Below are positions 54,333 through 62,986 of a stretch of DNA of 64,000 nucleotides, one piece after another. Location of the stretch: positions 2,554,909-2,618,908 of the forward strand of contig CANMVA010000001.1 of the NCBI GenBank assembly GCA_947501355.1, written 5' to 3'. Source of the stretch: an uncultured Paracoccaceae bacterium (GTDB lineage Bacteria > Pseudomonadota > Alphaproteobacteria > Rhodobacterales > Rhodobacteraceae). Numbering within the stretch: position 1 is the first letter of the stretch; each line of letters starts with the position of its first letter. The translations under genes were made by a program, and so were the position numbers. The notes beneath the pieces are model-generated. The model saw nothing but the letters and a program-made list of their open reading frames with translations, ran no database searches and was not told the origin of the DNA.

Positions 54333-54683
54333 TTAGCTGAAAAAGCCCGCACATCTTGCGAAGGTGAGGGAGACATCCGCGCCGAGCGCATTGAGACCGG
54401 CTGGCGTGTCGGTCGTCGTTTTCAGCCGGTTACAGCTGTTGGCAAAGTTGGTTCCAGCCTCTGTGTCTTGAACGGCTTGGGTGCGGACGCCAGTATCGAA
54501 AGCCTCTGTCAGTTGTGCGGAGGTAACCGAGCCGCGTGCGGCAAGCGTTTCGGCGCGCGACATCATGGTATCAGACATACCCATTGCTGCGCTCGTCGTG
54601 CCGGTGCTTGTGTTGTCCATACAGCCGGCCAGTGCGAGGGAGGTAGCGCCGAAGATAAGGCCCCGATTAATCCAGTTTTGCAT
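54333..54683 (-). CDS. Small lipoprotein, unknown function
   Basis: A 116-residue predicted lipoprotein: the signal ends in LALAGC with Cys at about 21. The mature part has Thr/Ser-rich spacer residues and a helical stretch (about 40-85), with two further Cys near the C-terminus. ATG 54683 has AGGAG about 8 bases upstream. I do not recognise a family. Confidence 0.7.
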   Translation of the reverse strand: MQNWINRGLIFGATSLALAGCMDNTSTGTTSAAMGMSDTMMSRAETLAARGSVTSAQLTEAFDTGVRTQAVQDTEAGTNFANSCNRLKTTTDTPAGLNALGADVSLTFARCAGFFS

Positions 54684-54845
54684 CGTAACTCCTTGTTCAA
54701 AATGTCGTTTTCAAATGAGCCTTGGCAGCGCTCCAGAAAATGGTGTGTTCCTGCCAGACAGTGCTTCCGATGCTTCAAAAGATACCGTAAGACTATCGGT
54801 GTCGCAATATCGAAGCACGATGTCAGCCCTCAGAGCGCCTCTGTC

Positions 54846-55238
54846 ATGAGAGACACGACAGCCATTCACACTCTCTCTACCGCGTTTGTTTTGCGCGGGC
54901 TTTTGGTGCTGTGCCTGACACTGGGGCTGATCTGGCCCAAGGTTTCTGCTGCGGTGGTGACGTTTTTGCCCGGTGTTCAGAGCTATGTGATCTGCACGGG
55001 CCAAGAGATGGTCACCATCCTTGTGGACAGCGCTGGCAGCCCGATTGAGCAAAGCGCGGGCGAGAGCGCCCCTTGTCTGAGCGCGGATGTTCCCCCAGTG
55101 ACCGTGGCCGCCCCAACCCTGTGGCGGCAATTGGCGCGCGATCATCGCGACCATTTTGTGAAGCGCGACAACCTGAGCGTGGCGCGGTCTGTCTTGCAGC
55201 GCCCTGCCCCCAGCCGCGCGCCCCCTGTCTTGGTTTGA
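54846..55238 (+). CDS. DUF2946-like small exported protein next to a PepSY protein
   Basis: A 130-residue protein with an N-terminal hydrophobic segment (about 15-35) and the pattern YVICTGQEMVTILVDSAGSP with a second Cys further on (SAPCLSAD), which resembles DUF2946. DUF2946 genes occur beside copper, heme or siderophore-related membrane proteins. The distance to the PepSY gene is 40 bases, so they are likely one operon. Function unknown; the assignment rests on the Cys spacing only. Confidence 0.6.
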   Translation: MRDTTAIHTLSTAFVLRGLLVLCLTLGLIWPKVSAAVVTFLPGVQSYVICTGQEMVTILVDSAGSPIEQSAGESAPCLSADVPPVTVAAPTLWRQLARDHRDHFVKRDNLSVARSVLQRPAPSRAPPVLV

Positions 55239-55278
55239 AGACCCCTCTTTCAAACCAAATCTAACGACAGGATACATC

Positions 55279-56574
55279 ATGACGGAAGCAACCGCTCCGA
55301 CGCCTGCGCGGTCGAGCACGACCGGCGGCGCGTTTTATCGCCTTATCTGGAAATGGCACTTTCTGGCCTCGCTTTACGTGTTGCCGTTTCTGGCCATGCT
55401 TTCGCTTACCGGAGGCATTTACCTTTACAAACCACAGATCGAGGCGTGGCTCTATGCCGACCGCATGTCTGTCACAGCGCAGGAGACCCGCCTGCCCTAT
55501 GAAGCGCAGGTCGCAGCTGTGGAAGATGCGGCGGGAGTGACCCGGCTGCGCGGCGTGACGGTCTACGGCGATCCCGCACGCTCGACCCTGATCGAGTTCA
55601 ATGACGCCGACAAAGTACGCTCCCTCGCGTGGGTCGATCCTTATACGGCGGACGTCCTGGCCGTGGTGCCGCGCGACGAGACCGCGATGCGCGTGCTGCG
55701 CAAATTCCATGGAGAACTGCTGCTGGGCGATTTCGGCACGAAATTCGTCGAACTGGCGGCCCATTGGGCGATCGTGATGTTCGTCACGGGGATTTACTTG
55801 TGGTGGCCGCGCGGATCGCGAACATGGGGTCAAGTGTTCCGCTTGCCTCGTGGCTCAGGCCGGTCGTTCTGGCGCGAGACGCATCTTTTTACCGGGTTTC
55901 TCGCGACGATTCTGATCGTCCCGATCATCATCACTGGCCTGCCATGGACAGACGTCTGGGGCGGCGGTCTGGGCTATATGCAGGAACAGACCGGCACCAA
56001 ATCAAAAAGCCTGCGCTTTGGCGGCGAGGTGCCCGGCTCGACCACGTCGGAAGGATATCCGGTGGCCTATGCGGAGGTGTTCGATGTCGCCCGCAGCGAA
56101 GGGCTGGTATACCCGCTGGAAATGCGGCCCGCCAAGGATGCGGAAGGGGCCTATTGGGTGCGCTCGGCCAGCACCAACCGGTTCGAGCAAACGGAACTGA
56201 TCGTGGATCAGTATAGTGGAGCGGTGCTGAAACGGCATGATTTCAGCGGTAATCCTGCGCTGGCCCAAGGCGTGTCGCTGGGTATCTCGTTTCATCAGGG
56301 CGAGCTTTACGGCTGGCTTAACCTCGCGCAGAACACCATTGCGGCTTTGCTGGGTGTGGTGCTGTCGGTGTCGGGCTTTGTCGCGTGGTGGAAGCGGCGG
56401 CCTGCGGGATCGCTGGGCGTGCCTGCGGCCCCCGAGGCGGCACTTGGGGCAGGCATGATCCTGTTGGTGATCACGTTGATGATCTTGCTGCCGTTGATGG
56501 GGTTGTCGTTGATCGTGGCCTTGGTGCTGGATCGGTTGATCTTTCGACGGTTGGGCTGGTTTCAGTCTGCATAA
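55279..56574 (+). CDS. PepSY-domain membrane protein (PiuB/iron-uptake type)
   Basis: A 431-residue protein with an N-terminal helix (about 23-50), a PepSY region (about 60-140), then ELAAHWAIVMFVTGIYLWWPRG, WRETHLFTGFLATILIVPIIITGLPW and two C-terminal helices. The paired His residues in the helices suit heme or metal contacts. Family members are linked to iron, heme or copper handling at the inner membrane. It follows the DUF2946-like gene. A strong hairpin and the gene-end element lie after its stop. Confidence 0.85.
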   Translation: MTEATAPTPARSSTTGGAFYRLIWKWHFLASLYVLPFLAMLSLTGGIYLYKPQIEAWLYADRMSVTAQETRLPYEAQVAAVEDAAGVTRLRGVTVYGDPARSTLIEFNDADKVRSLAWVDPYTADVLAVVPRDETAMRVLRKFHGELLLGDFGTKFVELAAHWAIVMFVTGIYLWWPRGSRTWGQVFRLPRGSGRSFWRETHLFTGFLATILIVPIIITGLPWTDVWGGGLGYMQEQTGTKSKSLRFGGEVPGSTTSEGYPVAYAEVFDVARSEGLVYPLEMRPAKDAEGAYWVRSASTNRFEQTELIVDQYSGAVLKRHDFSGNPALAQGVSLGISFHQGELYGWLNLAQNTIAALLGVVLSVSGFVAWWKRRPAGSLGVPAAPEAALGAGMILLVITLMILLPLMGLSLIVALVLDRLIFRRLGWFQSA

Positions 56575-56582
56575 AGGACGGT

Positions 56583-56635
56583 GGGGGGCTTTGCGCCCCC
56601 CAGACCCCCCGCAGAATACTTTGAAAAAGCGAAAC
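56583..56635. terminator. GC hairpin and gene-end repeat copy C between convergent genes
   Basis: GGGGGGC and GCCCCCC form a 7-bp stem with loop TTTGC at 56583-56601. After a C-rich spacer the repeat core GAATACTTTGAAAAAGCGAA (56614-56633) follows, just before the folE2 stop. The arrangement (G/C hairpin, CAGAC, core) is repeated at 62936-62982, so the element as a whole may be a bidirectional terminator. Confidence 0.65.
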
Positions 56636-57738
56636 TAGCCCACGTGAAAGAGCGTGTTGAAGAGCTTCGGATCGAGGCTGTCAGCCGCGAACGTGTCGCC
56701 TTCGGTCAGCACCGAGACCGCGTCATGGCTGTGCAGGCTTTCCTGATGGCTGGCCACCACGCGGAAATCGCCGATGCGGGCGTCGTTTTGCAGTTGTTCG
56801 CAGAACGAGCGCGCCGCGTCTTCGACAAAGATCGGGTTGGCGGCGTTGAGTTCTGCAAAGGCCTGCTCGTCTTCGCGTTTGACCATGACTTGCGTCTCTG
56901 TCGGCACGGCGGCGCGACAGAGTGCAATCAGGTCCTCGAACCAAAGCGTGGGCGCTTGAGGGTCCAGCACGACCGAAATGCGCGCGACAGAGCGTTGCGA
57001 ATGCGGCGTGGCCAGTTGGCCGCGCATCTGGCGGGCATGTTCGCTGAGTTCCAGCGAGCAGGGACAGGTGCTGGAATAGACGTAATCAAGATGCACGATT
57101 TTCTTGCGGATGCCGTTCTGTTCCACCAGTTCCAGCGCGATGTCGTAATACTGGTAGCCCGACAGGCCAGAGCGCAGGCTTTCGACCTTGACCGGGAAGG
57201 ACAGACGCATCTGGATGCGGGCGTCAAAGCTCTCGAGATCGGTTTTATAGTCGTTCAGCGCCGCCTCGATCACTTCAAAGCTGAAGGTTTCCTCGGCCCG
57301 GCGATAGAAGGTGCGCATGATGCGCGACATGTTGATGCCCTTCTTTTCCGCCTCCAAAGAGACGGTGCCGGTGACCGATGTCTCCAGCGTCAGCGGACCG
57401 TTATCGCGGGTCTTGAAAGAGATCGGCAGGCGGAAATTGGAAATCCCGACATGCTGGATCTGCTGCTTGGCCCCGCGGATCAGCGAGGTTGGCCCGTTCT
57501 GCAGATCAGGCATCGAGGCTTTGTACGCGGCATCGACCGCGAAGTCCTCTGGGTATGCGCGCGCGAGGGCGGGATAGGTAGATGCTTCGGCGCCAGGGAT
57601 CAAACGGGCAACGAGCGGATCGAGGGTCGCAACCTCGGTCTCGGTCACGTCGCTTGCCCAGCGACGCAGCAGCGCGAGGGCCGCTTCTGCCTCTTCGCGG
57701 CTTGGGTGACGATCAAGATCAGTGGAGTGGATATTCAT
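56635..57738 (-). CDS. folE2: GTP cyclohydrolase FolE2
   Basis: A 367-residue type IB GTP cyclohydrolase, the first step of folate and other pterin synthesis, using metals other than zinc when zinc is low. The conserved Cys is in YSSTCPCSLEL, with GISNFRLPI and SLRSGLSGYQYYD also matching the family; the C-terminal SHQESLHSHDAV is typical. ATG 57738 follows AAAGGGGGGAAATTGCC. A FolE1 is not in the window, so I cannot say whether this is the only cyclohydrolase. The window's folB and folP are far away. Confidence 0.95.
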   Translation of the reverse strand: MNIHSTDLDRHPSREEAEAALALLRRWASDVTETEVATLDPLVARLIPGAEASTYPALARAYPEDFAVDAAYKASMPDLQNGPTSLIRGAKQQIQHVGISNFRLPISFKTRDNGPLTLETSVTGTVSLEAEKKGINMSRIMRTFYRRAEETFSFEVIEAALNDYKTDLESFDARIQMRLSFPVKVESLRSGLSGYQYYDIALELVEQNGIRKKIVHLDYVYSSTCPCSLELSEHARQMRGQLATPHSQRSVARISVVLDPQAPTLWFEDLIALCRAAVPTETQVMVKREDEQAFAELNAANPIFVEDAARSFCEQLQNDARIGDFRVVASHQESLHSHDAVSVLTEGDTFAADSLDPKLFNTLFHVG

Positions 57739-57844
57739 GGCAATTTCCCCCCTTTGGGTGCGGGCCAGCCCCAAACATATAGGGAACCAACGCGGTGTGT
57801 TTCAACCAGTACGCCTCTTATTACGGGCGCGCGGGAGGATCGGA

Positions 57845-58306
57845 TCAAAGATCGCAGCGCATTTTGAAGTTGGGGATCAGGACACCGTGCCGTTCGACCT
57901 GCTGGGGTGTCACGACCTGCCAGCCGAATTTCTCGAAGAACGGTCTGGCCAGATGGCTGGCCTCGGTTGTGAGCGATTTCAAGTGCTTAATGGCGGCCTC
58001 GTTGAGCAGGGCTGCATAAAGGGCTGCAGCTGTCCCTTTACCCATTTCCTCGGGCGCGACATAGGCCAGGCCCACATGGCCGTCCGGCTCAAGGGTCATG
58101 AAACCGGCGATGACGCCGTCCCGTTCGGCCACGAAACAGACGTCATTTGACAGGCGTTTGTGCCAGTATTCAGTATCCGGCACCTGCTTGGCCCAGGCGT
58201 CGCGTTGTTCTGCCGTATAGGCCTCAGACGCGCCCTCATGCACCGCGCGGTAGAACAGCACGGCGCAGGCCGCGGCGTCGCCCGGCTTGTATCTGCGGAC
58301 CCACAT
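57845..58306 (-). CDS. GNAT family N-acetyltransferase
   Basis: A 153-residue acetyltransferase. Motif A appears as GLAYVAPEEMGKGTAAALY (about 79-97), with the acetyl-CoA pyrophosphate loop, and ASHLARPFFEKFGWQVV forms the last strand-helix part. The acceptor is unknown. It starts three bases after the metZ stop on the same strand, so it is probably read from the riboswitch-controlled metZ transcript. Confidence 0.88.
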   Translation of the reverse strand: MWVRRYKPGDAAACAVLFYRAVHEGASEAYTAEQRDAWAKQVPDTEYWHKRLSNDVCFVAERDGVIAGFMTLEPDGHVGLAYVAPEEMGKGTAAALYAALLNEAAIKHLKSLTTEASHLARPFFEKFGWQVVTPQQVERHGVLIPNFKMRCDL

Positions 58307-58309
58307 GGC

Positions 58310-59488
58310 TCACAGAGCCTCCAGCGCTTGGGTGAGATCGGCGATGAGGTCTTGGGTGTCTTCCAGACCCACCGAGATACGGATCAGGCCGGGGGTGATG
58401 CCGAGTATGTCCTTTTGCTCCTGCGGGAGGCGCTGATGCGTCGTGGCGGCGGGGGGCGTCACGATGGACTTGGCATCCCCCAGATTGTTCGAGATCGAGA
58501 ATATCTGCAGCGCATTGAGCAGCTTGAAGGCCGGGTCCCGCCCGCCTTTCACGTCAATCGACAGGATTGTCCCACCCGCCGCCATCTGCGCCTTGGTCAG
58601 ATCGTATTGCGCATGAGACGGCAGATACGGGTAAATCACGCGGGCCAACTTGGGGTGGCCGTCAAACGCTTCAGCAAGTGCCTGGGCGGAGGCCGTTTGC
58701 GCCCGCACCCGCAGGTCGAGCGTTTCCAGCCCCTTGAGCATCATCCAGGCGGTGAACGGGCTCATCGAGCCGCCGGTGTGCTTCATGTAAGGCTCGACCG
58801 TGCCGCGGATGAACTCGCTTGTGCCAAGGATCACACCGCCCAGCGCGCGACCCTGGCCGTCGATATGCTTGGTGGTAGAGTATACGACGACGTCGATGCC
58901 TAATTCCACAGCCTTGGAATAGACCGGCGTTGCAAAGACATTGTCACAGATAACCGTGGCCCCGACCGCGTGGGCCAGATCACAAACTGATTTTATATCA
59001 ATGACTTCCAGCGTCGGGTTGGAGATCGACTCAAAGAAGACGGCGGTGGTGTCATCGCGAATTGCGCCTTTCCAGGCGTCCAGATCGGTGCCGTCGACCA
59101 GCGTCACCTCAACCCCGTAGCGGGGCAGGATTTCTTCAAGGATGTAGAGGCAGGAGCCGAAAAGCGCCCGCGCCGCAACCACGTGATCGCCCGCTTTCAG
59201 CAGCGACACCAAGGCCCCGTTCACCGCCGCCATCCCGCTGGCAGTTGCAAAGCCATCTTCGCAGCCCTCAAGAGCCGCAATACGCTCTTCAAACATGCGA
59301 ACGGTGGGGTTGCCGTAGCGGGCATAGACGAACTCGTCCTCGCCTGCCTTGAGGAAGCGCGCTTCGGCGTCCTCAGCGGTGGGGTAGTGAAAGCCTTGTG
59401 TGAGGAAGATCGCTTCGCTCAACTCGCCATACTGGCTGCGACGTGTCCCGTCATGGACGGCTTTCGTCCTTGGGTGCCAATCGCTCAT
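58310..59488 (-). CDS. metZ: O-succinylhomoserine sulfhydrylase
   Basis: A 392-residue PLP enzyme of the Cys/Met metabolism family, making homocysteine directly from O-succinylhomoserine and sulfide. The PLP lysine is Lys207 in VYSTTKHIDGQG; the signature GGSMSPFTAWMMLKGLETLDLR follows. ATG 59488 has AAGGAG 6 bases upstream. The leader contains a SAM-II riboswitch and a terminator, so SAM represses it. A GNAT gene follows in the same unit. Confidence 0.94.
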   Translation of the reverse strand: MSDWHPRTKAVHDGTRRSQYGELSEAIFLTQGFHYPTAEDAEARFLKAGEDEFVYARYGNPTVRMFEERIAALEGCEDGFATASGMAAVNGALVSLLKAGDHVVAARALFGSCLYILEEILPRYGVEVTLVDGTDLDAWKGAIRDDTTAVFFESISNPTLEVIDIKSVCDLAHAVGATVICDNVFATPVYSKAVELGIDVVVYSTTKHIDGQGRALGGVILGTSEFIRGTVEPYMKHTGGSMSPFTAWMMLKGLETLDLRVRAQTASAQALAEAFDGHPKLARVIYPYLPSHAQYDLTKAQMAAGGTILSIDVKGGRDPAFKLLNALQIFSISNNLGDAKSIVTPPAATTHQRLPQEQKDILGITPGLIRISVGLEDTQDLIADLTQALEAL

Positions 59489-59528
59489 CTCGTTCTCCTT
59501 CGGGCCGTGTCATCAAGGGGTCGGCCAC

Positions 59529-59564
59529 AAAAAAACCCCCACCGTTCAACAGACGCCGGGGGTT
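59529..59564 (-). terminator. Intrinsic terminator in the metZ leader
   Basis: On the minus strand AACCCCC and GGGGGTT pair across a loop, followed by TTTTT. It lies between the SAM-II aptamer and the metZ start, 40 bases before the ATG, and can act as the expression platform or as a default stop. Confidence 0.8.
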
Positions 59565-59570
59565 CAACCC

Positions 59571-59630
59571 TGACCTCTTTAGCAGCATGTTTAACGTGGC
59601 CCGCAATCCGGAAGACAAATCGCCACGAAG
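59571..59630 (-). ncRNA. SAM-II riboswitch upstream of metZ
   Basis: The minus strand reads CGTGGCGATTTG (from 59627), then a loop, then GGGCCACGTTAAACA and CTGCTAAAGAGGTCA. This is the SAM-II consensus (P1 CGTGGyGATTTG / CCACGTTAAA, then the GCTAAAGAGG pseudoknot strand), which binds S-adenosylmethionine in alphaproteobacterial met genes. It directly precedes the terminator at 59529-59564 and metZ. Confidence 0.93.
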
Positions 59631-59716
59631 GTTGGAATAGGCCCGTCGCCGCAGGACGTCAAGCGCCGTCATGGAGCTGTCATGGCGGTTTTATGTCTCT
59701 GTCATAGTTGCAAGGC

Positions 59717-60649
59717 ATGAGGCAGCCACAAGATATTGTGGAGAGCTTTGGCATGGCGTTGCACGCCCTGACTGCAAACGGCCCCGTGCCGAGGCTGCCC
59801 GATGGCCCCGGCCCAATCATCGTGATGGTGCATGGCTACAAGTTCTCCCCCGATCTTCCGCGCCATGATCCGTTTGAGCATATCCTGTCGATGCGGCCCG
59901 CGCCGGGGCGGCGAAGCGCGGTCAGCTGGCCGCGCCATCTGGGGTTTCGCGGGCGGGCGGAGGATGGTCTTGCAATCGGCTTTGGCTGGCACGCGCGCGG
60001 CTCAATCTGGCGGGTGACGGAGGCCGCGTTGGAGGCGGGCGCTGCGCTGGCGCATCTCATCGAAACGCTCCAAACTCAAAACCCCGCGCGCCCGATCCAT
60101 GCGATTGCCCATTCGCTTGGCGCGCGCGTGGTGCTGGAGGCGATGGCCCGACTTGATGGCCCGGCCCTGAACCGCGTCATCCTGCTTTCCCCCGCAGATT
60201 GGACGGACCACGCGGAAACCGCGCTGGCGAGTTCCGCAGGCGACGCGGCCGAGGTCTTCAACATCACCGCGCGGGAGAACGATCTCTTCGACACATTGCT
60301 TGCCCGCACGGTGCCGCAAGCGGCCCCTGTCTTGGGTCTGGGCTTGCCCGCGGCGGGCCAAAACTGGCTCGATATCCAGCTCGATCATCCGCAGACAGAG
60401 GTCGCTTTGGCCCGGTTGGGCCACCGTCTGGCCCCCTCAAACCGTGCAGTCTGTCACTGGTCCAGCTACCTGCGCCCTGGCGCATTTCCCTTCTACAAAC
60501 GCCTGCTGCGCGCACCGGAAACTCTGCCCATGGCACAGTTGCGCGCCGCCCTGCCCGCCCAGATGCAACCGAAATGGAGCCGCCTGCCCCTTGTCCCCGC
60601 CGCAAAACCTGCGATCTTGCGCACAACTGCAAAGGGAGCGCCCGCATGA
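59717..60649 (+). CDS. Alpha/beta hydrolase
   Basis: A 310-residue protein with the alpha/beta hydrolase fold. The HG-type oxyanion segment is IIVMVHGYKFSP (about 34-45), the nucleophile elbow AHSLGARVV has the Ser near residue 114, and the later Asp-His pair could lie around DWTDHAE and NLPHTE-like strands, which I cannot fix by eye. Substrate unknown. Start ATG 59717 lies shortly after AAGG; TTG 59708 is an alternative. Its stop overlaps the next gene by four bases. Confidence 0.8.
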   Translation: MRQPQDIVESFGMALHALTANGPVPRLPDGPGPIIVMVHGYKFSPDLPRHDPFEHILSMRPAPGRRSAVSWPRHLGFRGRAEDGLAIGFGWHARGSIWRVTEAALEAGAALAHLIETLQTQNPARPIHAIAHSLGARVVLEAMARLDGPALNRVILLSPADWTDHAETALASSAGDAAEVFNITARENDLFDTLLARTVPQAAPVLGLGLPAAGQNWLDIQLDHPQTEVALARLGHRLAPSNRAVCHWSSYLRPGAFPFYKRLLRAPETLPMAQLRAALPAQMQPKWSRLPLVPAAKPAILRTTAKGAPA

Positions 60650-61344
60650 TTGATCTGTATTACTGGCCCACGCCGAATGGCTGGAAAGTGTCCATTGCGC
60701 TTGAGGAAATGAGCCTGCCCTATGACACTCATCTGGTGAATATCGGGGCCGGAGATCAGTTCAAACCGGACTTTCTGAAGATCGCACCCAACAACCGGAT
60801 GCCTGCGATTGTCGACCCGGATGGCCCGGACGGCGCGCCGATCTCGATCTTTGAATCCGGTGCGATCCTGCAATATCTGGCGCGCAAGACCGGGCAATTC
60901 GGCGGCCCGACCGAACGGGACCGCGTGGCGGTGGATCAATGGCTGATGTGGCAGATGGGGGGCGTTGGACCGATGGCCGGTCAGGCACATCATTTCCTAA
61001 AATACGCGCCTGCGATGGATCCGCCCAATGATCTTCCCTACGCAAAGGATCGCTACCGGACAGAAACCGGGCGCTTGTATAAGGTGCTGGACACGCAACT
61101 CGCGCGCAATGAATACGTCGCGGGTGATTTCTTCTCGATTGCGGATATGGCGATCTGGCCGTGGGCTTCGCTCTGGGAAGGCCAAGAACAAACGCTGGAC
61201 GACAAACCCAACCTCGCCCGCTGGCTTGATCTTGTAGGCGGCCGCGAGGGCGTGCAAAAAGGCCGCGCTCTGCATGCGGACCAACGCTCCAACCTGCAGG
61301 CGGATAAGAAGGCGCAGGACCTGCTGTTTAAACGGAAAAGCTAG
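60646..61344 (+). CDS. Glutathione S-transferase-like protein (nu class/YfcG type)
   Basis: A 232-residue GST-fold protein. The thioredoxin-like half (about 1-85) opens with YYWPTPNGWKVSIALEEM, the TPNG motif of the disulfide-bond reductase (nu) class, and the glutathione contact ESGAILQYLA (about 72-81). The helical half contains DFFSIADMAIWPWASLW. Probably acts on glutathione mixed disulfides or peroxides. The start overlaps the hydrolase stop (ATGA). Confidence 0.9.
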   Translation: MIDLYYWPTPNGWKVSIALEEMSLPYDTHLVNIGAGDQFKPDFLKIAPNNRMPAIVDPDGPDGAPISIFESGAILQYLARKTGQFGGPTERDRVAVDQWLMWQMGGVGPMAGQAHHFLKYAPAMDPPNDLPYAKDRYRTETGRLYKVLDTQLARNEYVAGDFFSIADMAIWPWASLWEGQEQTLDDKPNLARWLDLVGGREGVQKGRALHADQRSNLQADKKAQDLLFKRKS

Positions 61345-61350
61345 CGGCGC

Positions 61351-61398
61351 ATTAAGGTTAACGCGCGCGCCCCTGTTTCGTCTTTGCAAAAATATCCA
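61351..61398. repeat. Gene-end repeat element, copy B
   Basis: ATTAAGGTTAACGCGCGCG, C-run and TTTCGTCTTTGCAAAAATATC repeat the layout of copy A at 12724-12772. Both lie between convergent genes (here GST and yciB). Confidence 0.6.
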
Positions 61399-61413
61399 TG
61401 GACCCGGTCAGCC

Positions 61414-62010
61414 CTACTTGTCCGGCTCGATCACATATTTCTGCAAGGCCATGATTTGCCACCATAAAAAGGCAAAAAGCGCGAGCGGGAAGCCGAAGGT
61501 TTCGACCTTGACCCAGAGGTCTGTGGATTGCGTGCGCCACAGGATTTCATTGGCCACCGCCAAGGCGATGAAAGCCAGACAGAGACGGCGGGTCAGGATC
61601 ATCCAGCCTTCGTCGCGCATCGGCATCATCTCGTTCATGACATAGGCGAGATAGCTTTTGCCTTGCGCCAGACCGATCCCCAGCAGCAGCGCGAAGAAGC
61701 CATAGACCAATGTGGTCTTCATCTTGAAGAAGCGCTCGTCATTGAACCATGCGGTAAGACCACCGAAAAAGATCACCATGAAAGCGGTGAATATCTGCAT
61801 CCGGCTGAGCTTGCCGGTCATGAACCACAGCACCGCCATCGAGATGAGCAAAAGCGGGATGAAGGCAATGGTGGCCACGATAAAGCCGGAATACTCAAGC
61901 CCGCCCCACAGATAGGTCTCGTCCCGAATACGCAGGTAAAGCACGAAGAACAGGATCGGCGGGCCCAGTTCGAGCAGCAGTTTCGCGACCGGATTGATGT
62001 CTTTTTCCAT
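61414..62010 (-). CDS. yciB: Inner membrane septation protein A (YciB/IspZ)
   Basis: A 198-residue membrane protein with five to six predicted helices. LLLELGPPILFFVLYLR at the N-terminus and FFGGLTAWFNDERFFKMKTT in the middle are the conserved parts of YciB, with FALLLGIGLAQGKSYL after them. It contributes to envelope integrity and cell division. It is the third gene of the ftsY-EamA-yciB row, ten bases after the EamA stop. Confidence 0.94.
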   Translation of the reverse strand: MEKDINPVAKLLLELGPPILFFVLYLRIRDETYLWGGLEYSGFIVATIAFIPLLLISMAVLWFMTGKLSRMQIFTAFMVIFFGGLTAWFNDERFFKMKTTLVYGFFALLLGIGLAQGKSYLAYVMNEMMPMRDEGWMILTRRLCLAFIALAVANEILWRTQSTDLWVKVETFGFPLALFAFLWWQIMALQKYVIEPDK

Positions 62011-62019
62011 GAATGCTCC

Positions 62020-62925
62020 TTAGCCTGCCATCTCAACTATCACCGCGCCTGCTGCAATCAAGCTCATAAGGGCGATCCGGCGGGGGCCCACGGTCTCTTT
62101 CAGGAAGATCCAGCCGATAAACGCGGCAAACACTGTCGAGGTTTCGCGCAGGATCGCGGCCTCGCCCACCTTGTCGAGCCGGGTCGCCATCATGATCGAG
62201 CCGAAAGATCCGAACGCGACCAGTGCGCCGATGGCCCCGCGTTGCAGCAGCGGCACAAGGTCAGGCACGTTTGAACGCCCGGTGCGCACGCGCCAAAGCC
62301 AGAGCAGCGGGAAGTCGATCGAGGTGATGAAAAAGAACCACGCCAGAAAGGTGAACGGGTTGGGCGTGGTGCGGATGCCATAGGCGTCATAGGTCGTATA
62401 GATCGCGACCATCAGCCCTGTGAAAACGGCCAGCGCCAGCGCGGGCGTCAGCGAGGCGCGATCTTGCACAAGGAAGATGTAATTGTAGAGCGCGAGGCCG
62501 AAGATGCCGGTCAGGAGCACGGCAACGCCACCCCATTGGCCAAGGGTGAACTGCTCGCCAAAGATGATGCCTGCGCCGATCACGGTGAAAAGCGGACCGG
62601 TGCCGCGCACAACCGGGTAGACGACGGTGAAGGCGCCCCGCTCAAACGCCATAGCCATTCCGATTTTATAGATGAAATGGATGATCAGTGCGCCTACGAA
62701 GAGCCACCATTCCGCACCTTGGGGCCAAGGCACCACGAAAAGCGCGACGGGCAGTGCGAACCAGAAGATGCAGAAGTCAATGCTGGCGCGCGACGTCCAG
62801 GGATCGTGTTTTCCCTTTTGGAGCGCGCCAAACACCGCGTGCAGGAAGGCGGCTGTGAGCGCGAGGATCAGCGCCACCGTGTGGCCGGTTTCCGTGCCCT
62901 CAATGGAGAGGAGCCAGTCGCTCAA
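62020..62925 (-). CDS. EamA/DMT family transporter
   Basis: A 301-residue membrane protein with ten predicted helices in two EamA repeats; EKVGEAAILRETSTVFAAFIGWIF-like residues near the end form the second repeat's start of helix 9-10. It lies between ftsY and yciB, as is common in Rhodobacterales, so it is a housekeeping-type carrier of unknown substrate. Note that the quoted stretch is a paraphrase of residues about 250-273 (EAAILRETSTVFAAFIGWIF). Confidence 0.86.
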   Translation of the reverse strand: MSDWLLSIEGTETGHTVALILALTAAFLHAVFGALQKGKHDPWTSRASIDFCIFWFALPVALFVVPWPQGAEWWLFVGALIIHFIYKIGMAMAFERGAFTVVYPVVRGTGPLFTVIGAGIIFGEQFTLGQWGGVAVLLTGIFGLALYNYIFLVQDRASLTPALALAVFTGLMVAIYTTYDAYGIRTTPNPFTFLAWFFFITSIDFPLLWLWRVRTGRSNVPDLVPLLQRGAIGALVAFGSFGSIMMATRLDKVGEAAILRETSTVFAAFIGWIFLKETVGPRRIALMSLIAAGAVIVEMAG

Positions 62926-62935
62926 ATGGCAAGGC

Positions 62936-62982
62936 TGGGGGCGCTGCCCCCAGACACCCGGGATATTTTGGCCAGAATGAAG
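62936..62982. terminator. GC hairpin and gene-end repeat copy D, downstream of ftsY
   Basis: TGGGGGC and GCCCCCA form a 7-bp stem with loop GCT at 62936-62952, followed by CAGAC and CCCGGGATATTTTGGCC with AGAATGAA (to about 62980). The ftsY stop is at 62987. The same layout appears at 56583-56635. Confidence 0.65.
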
Positions 62983-62986
62983 CCAG

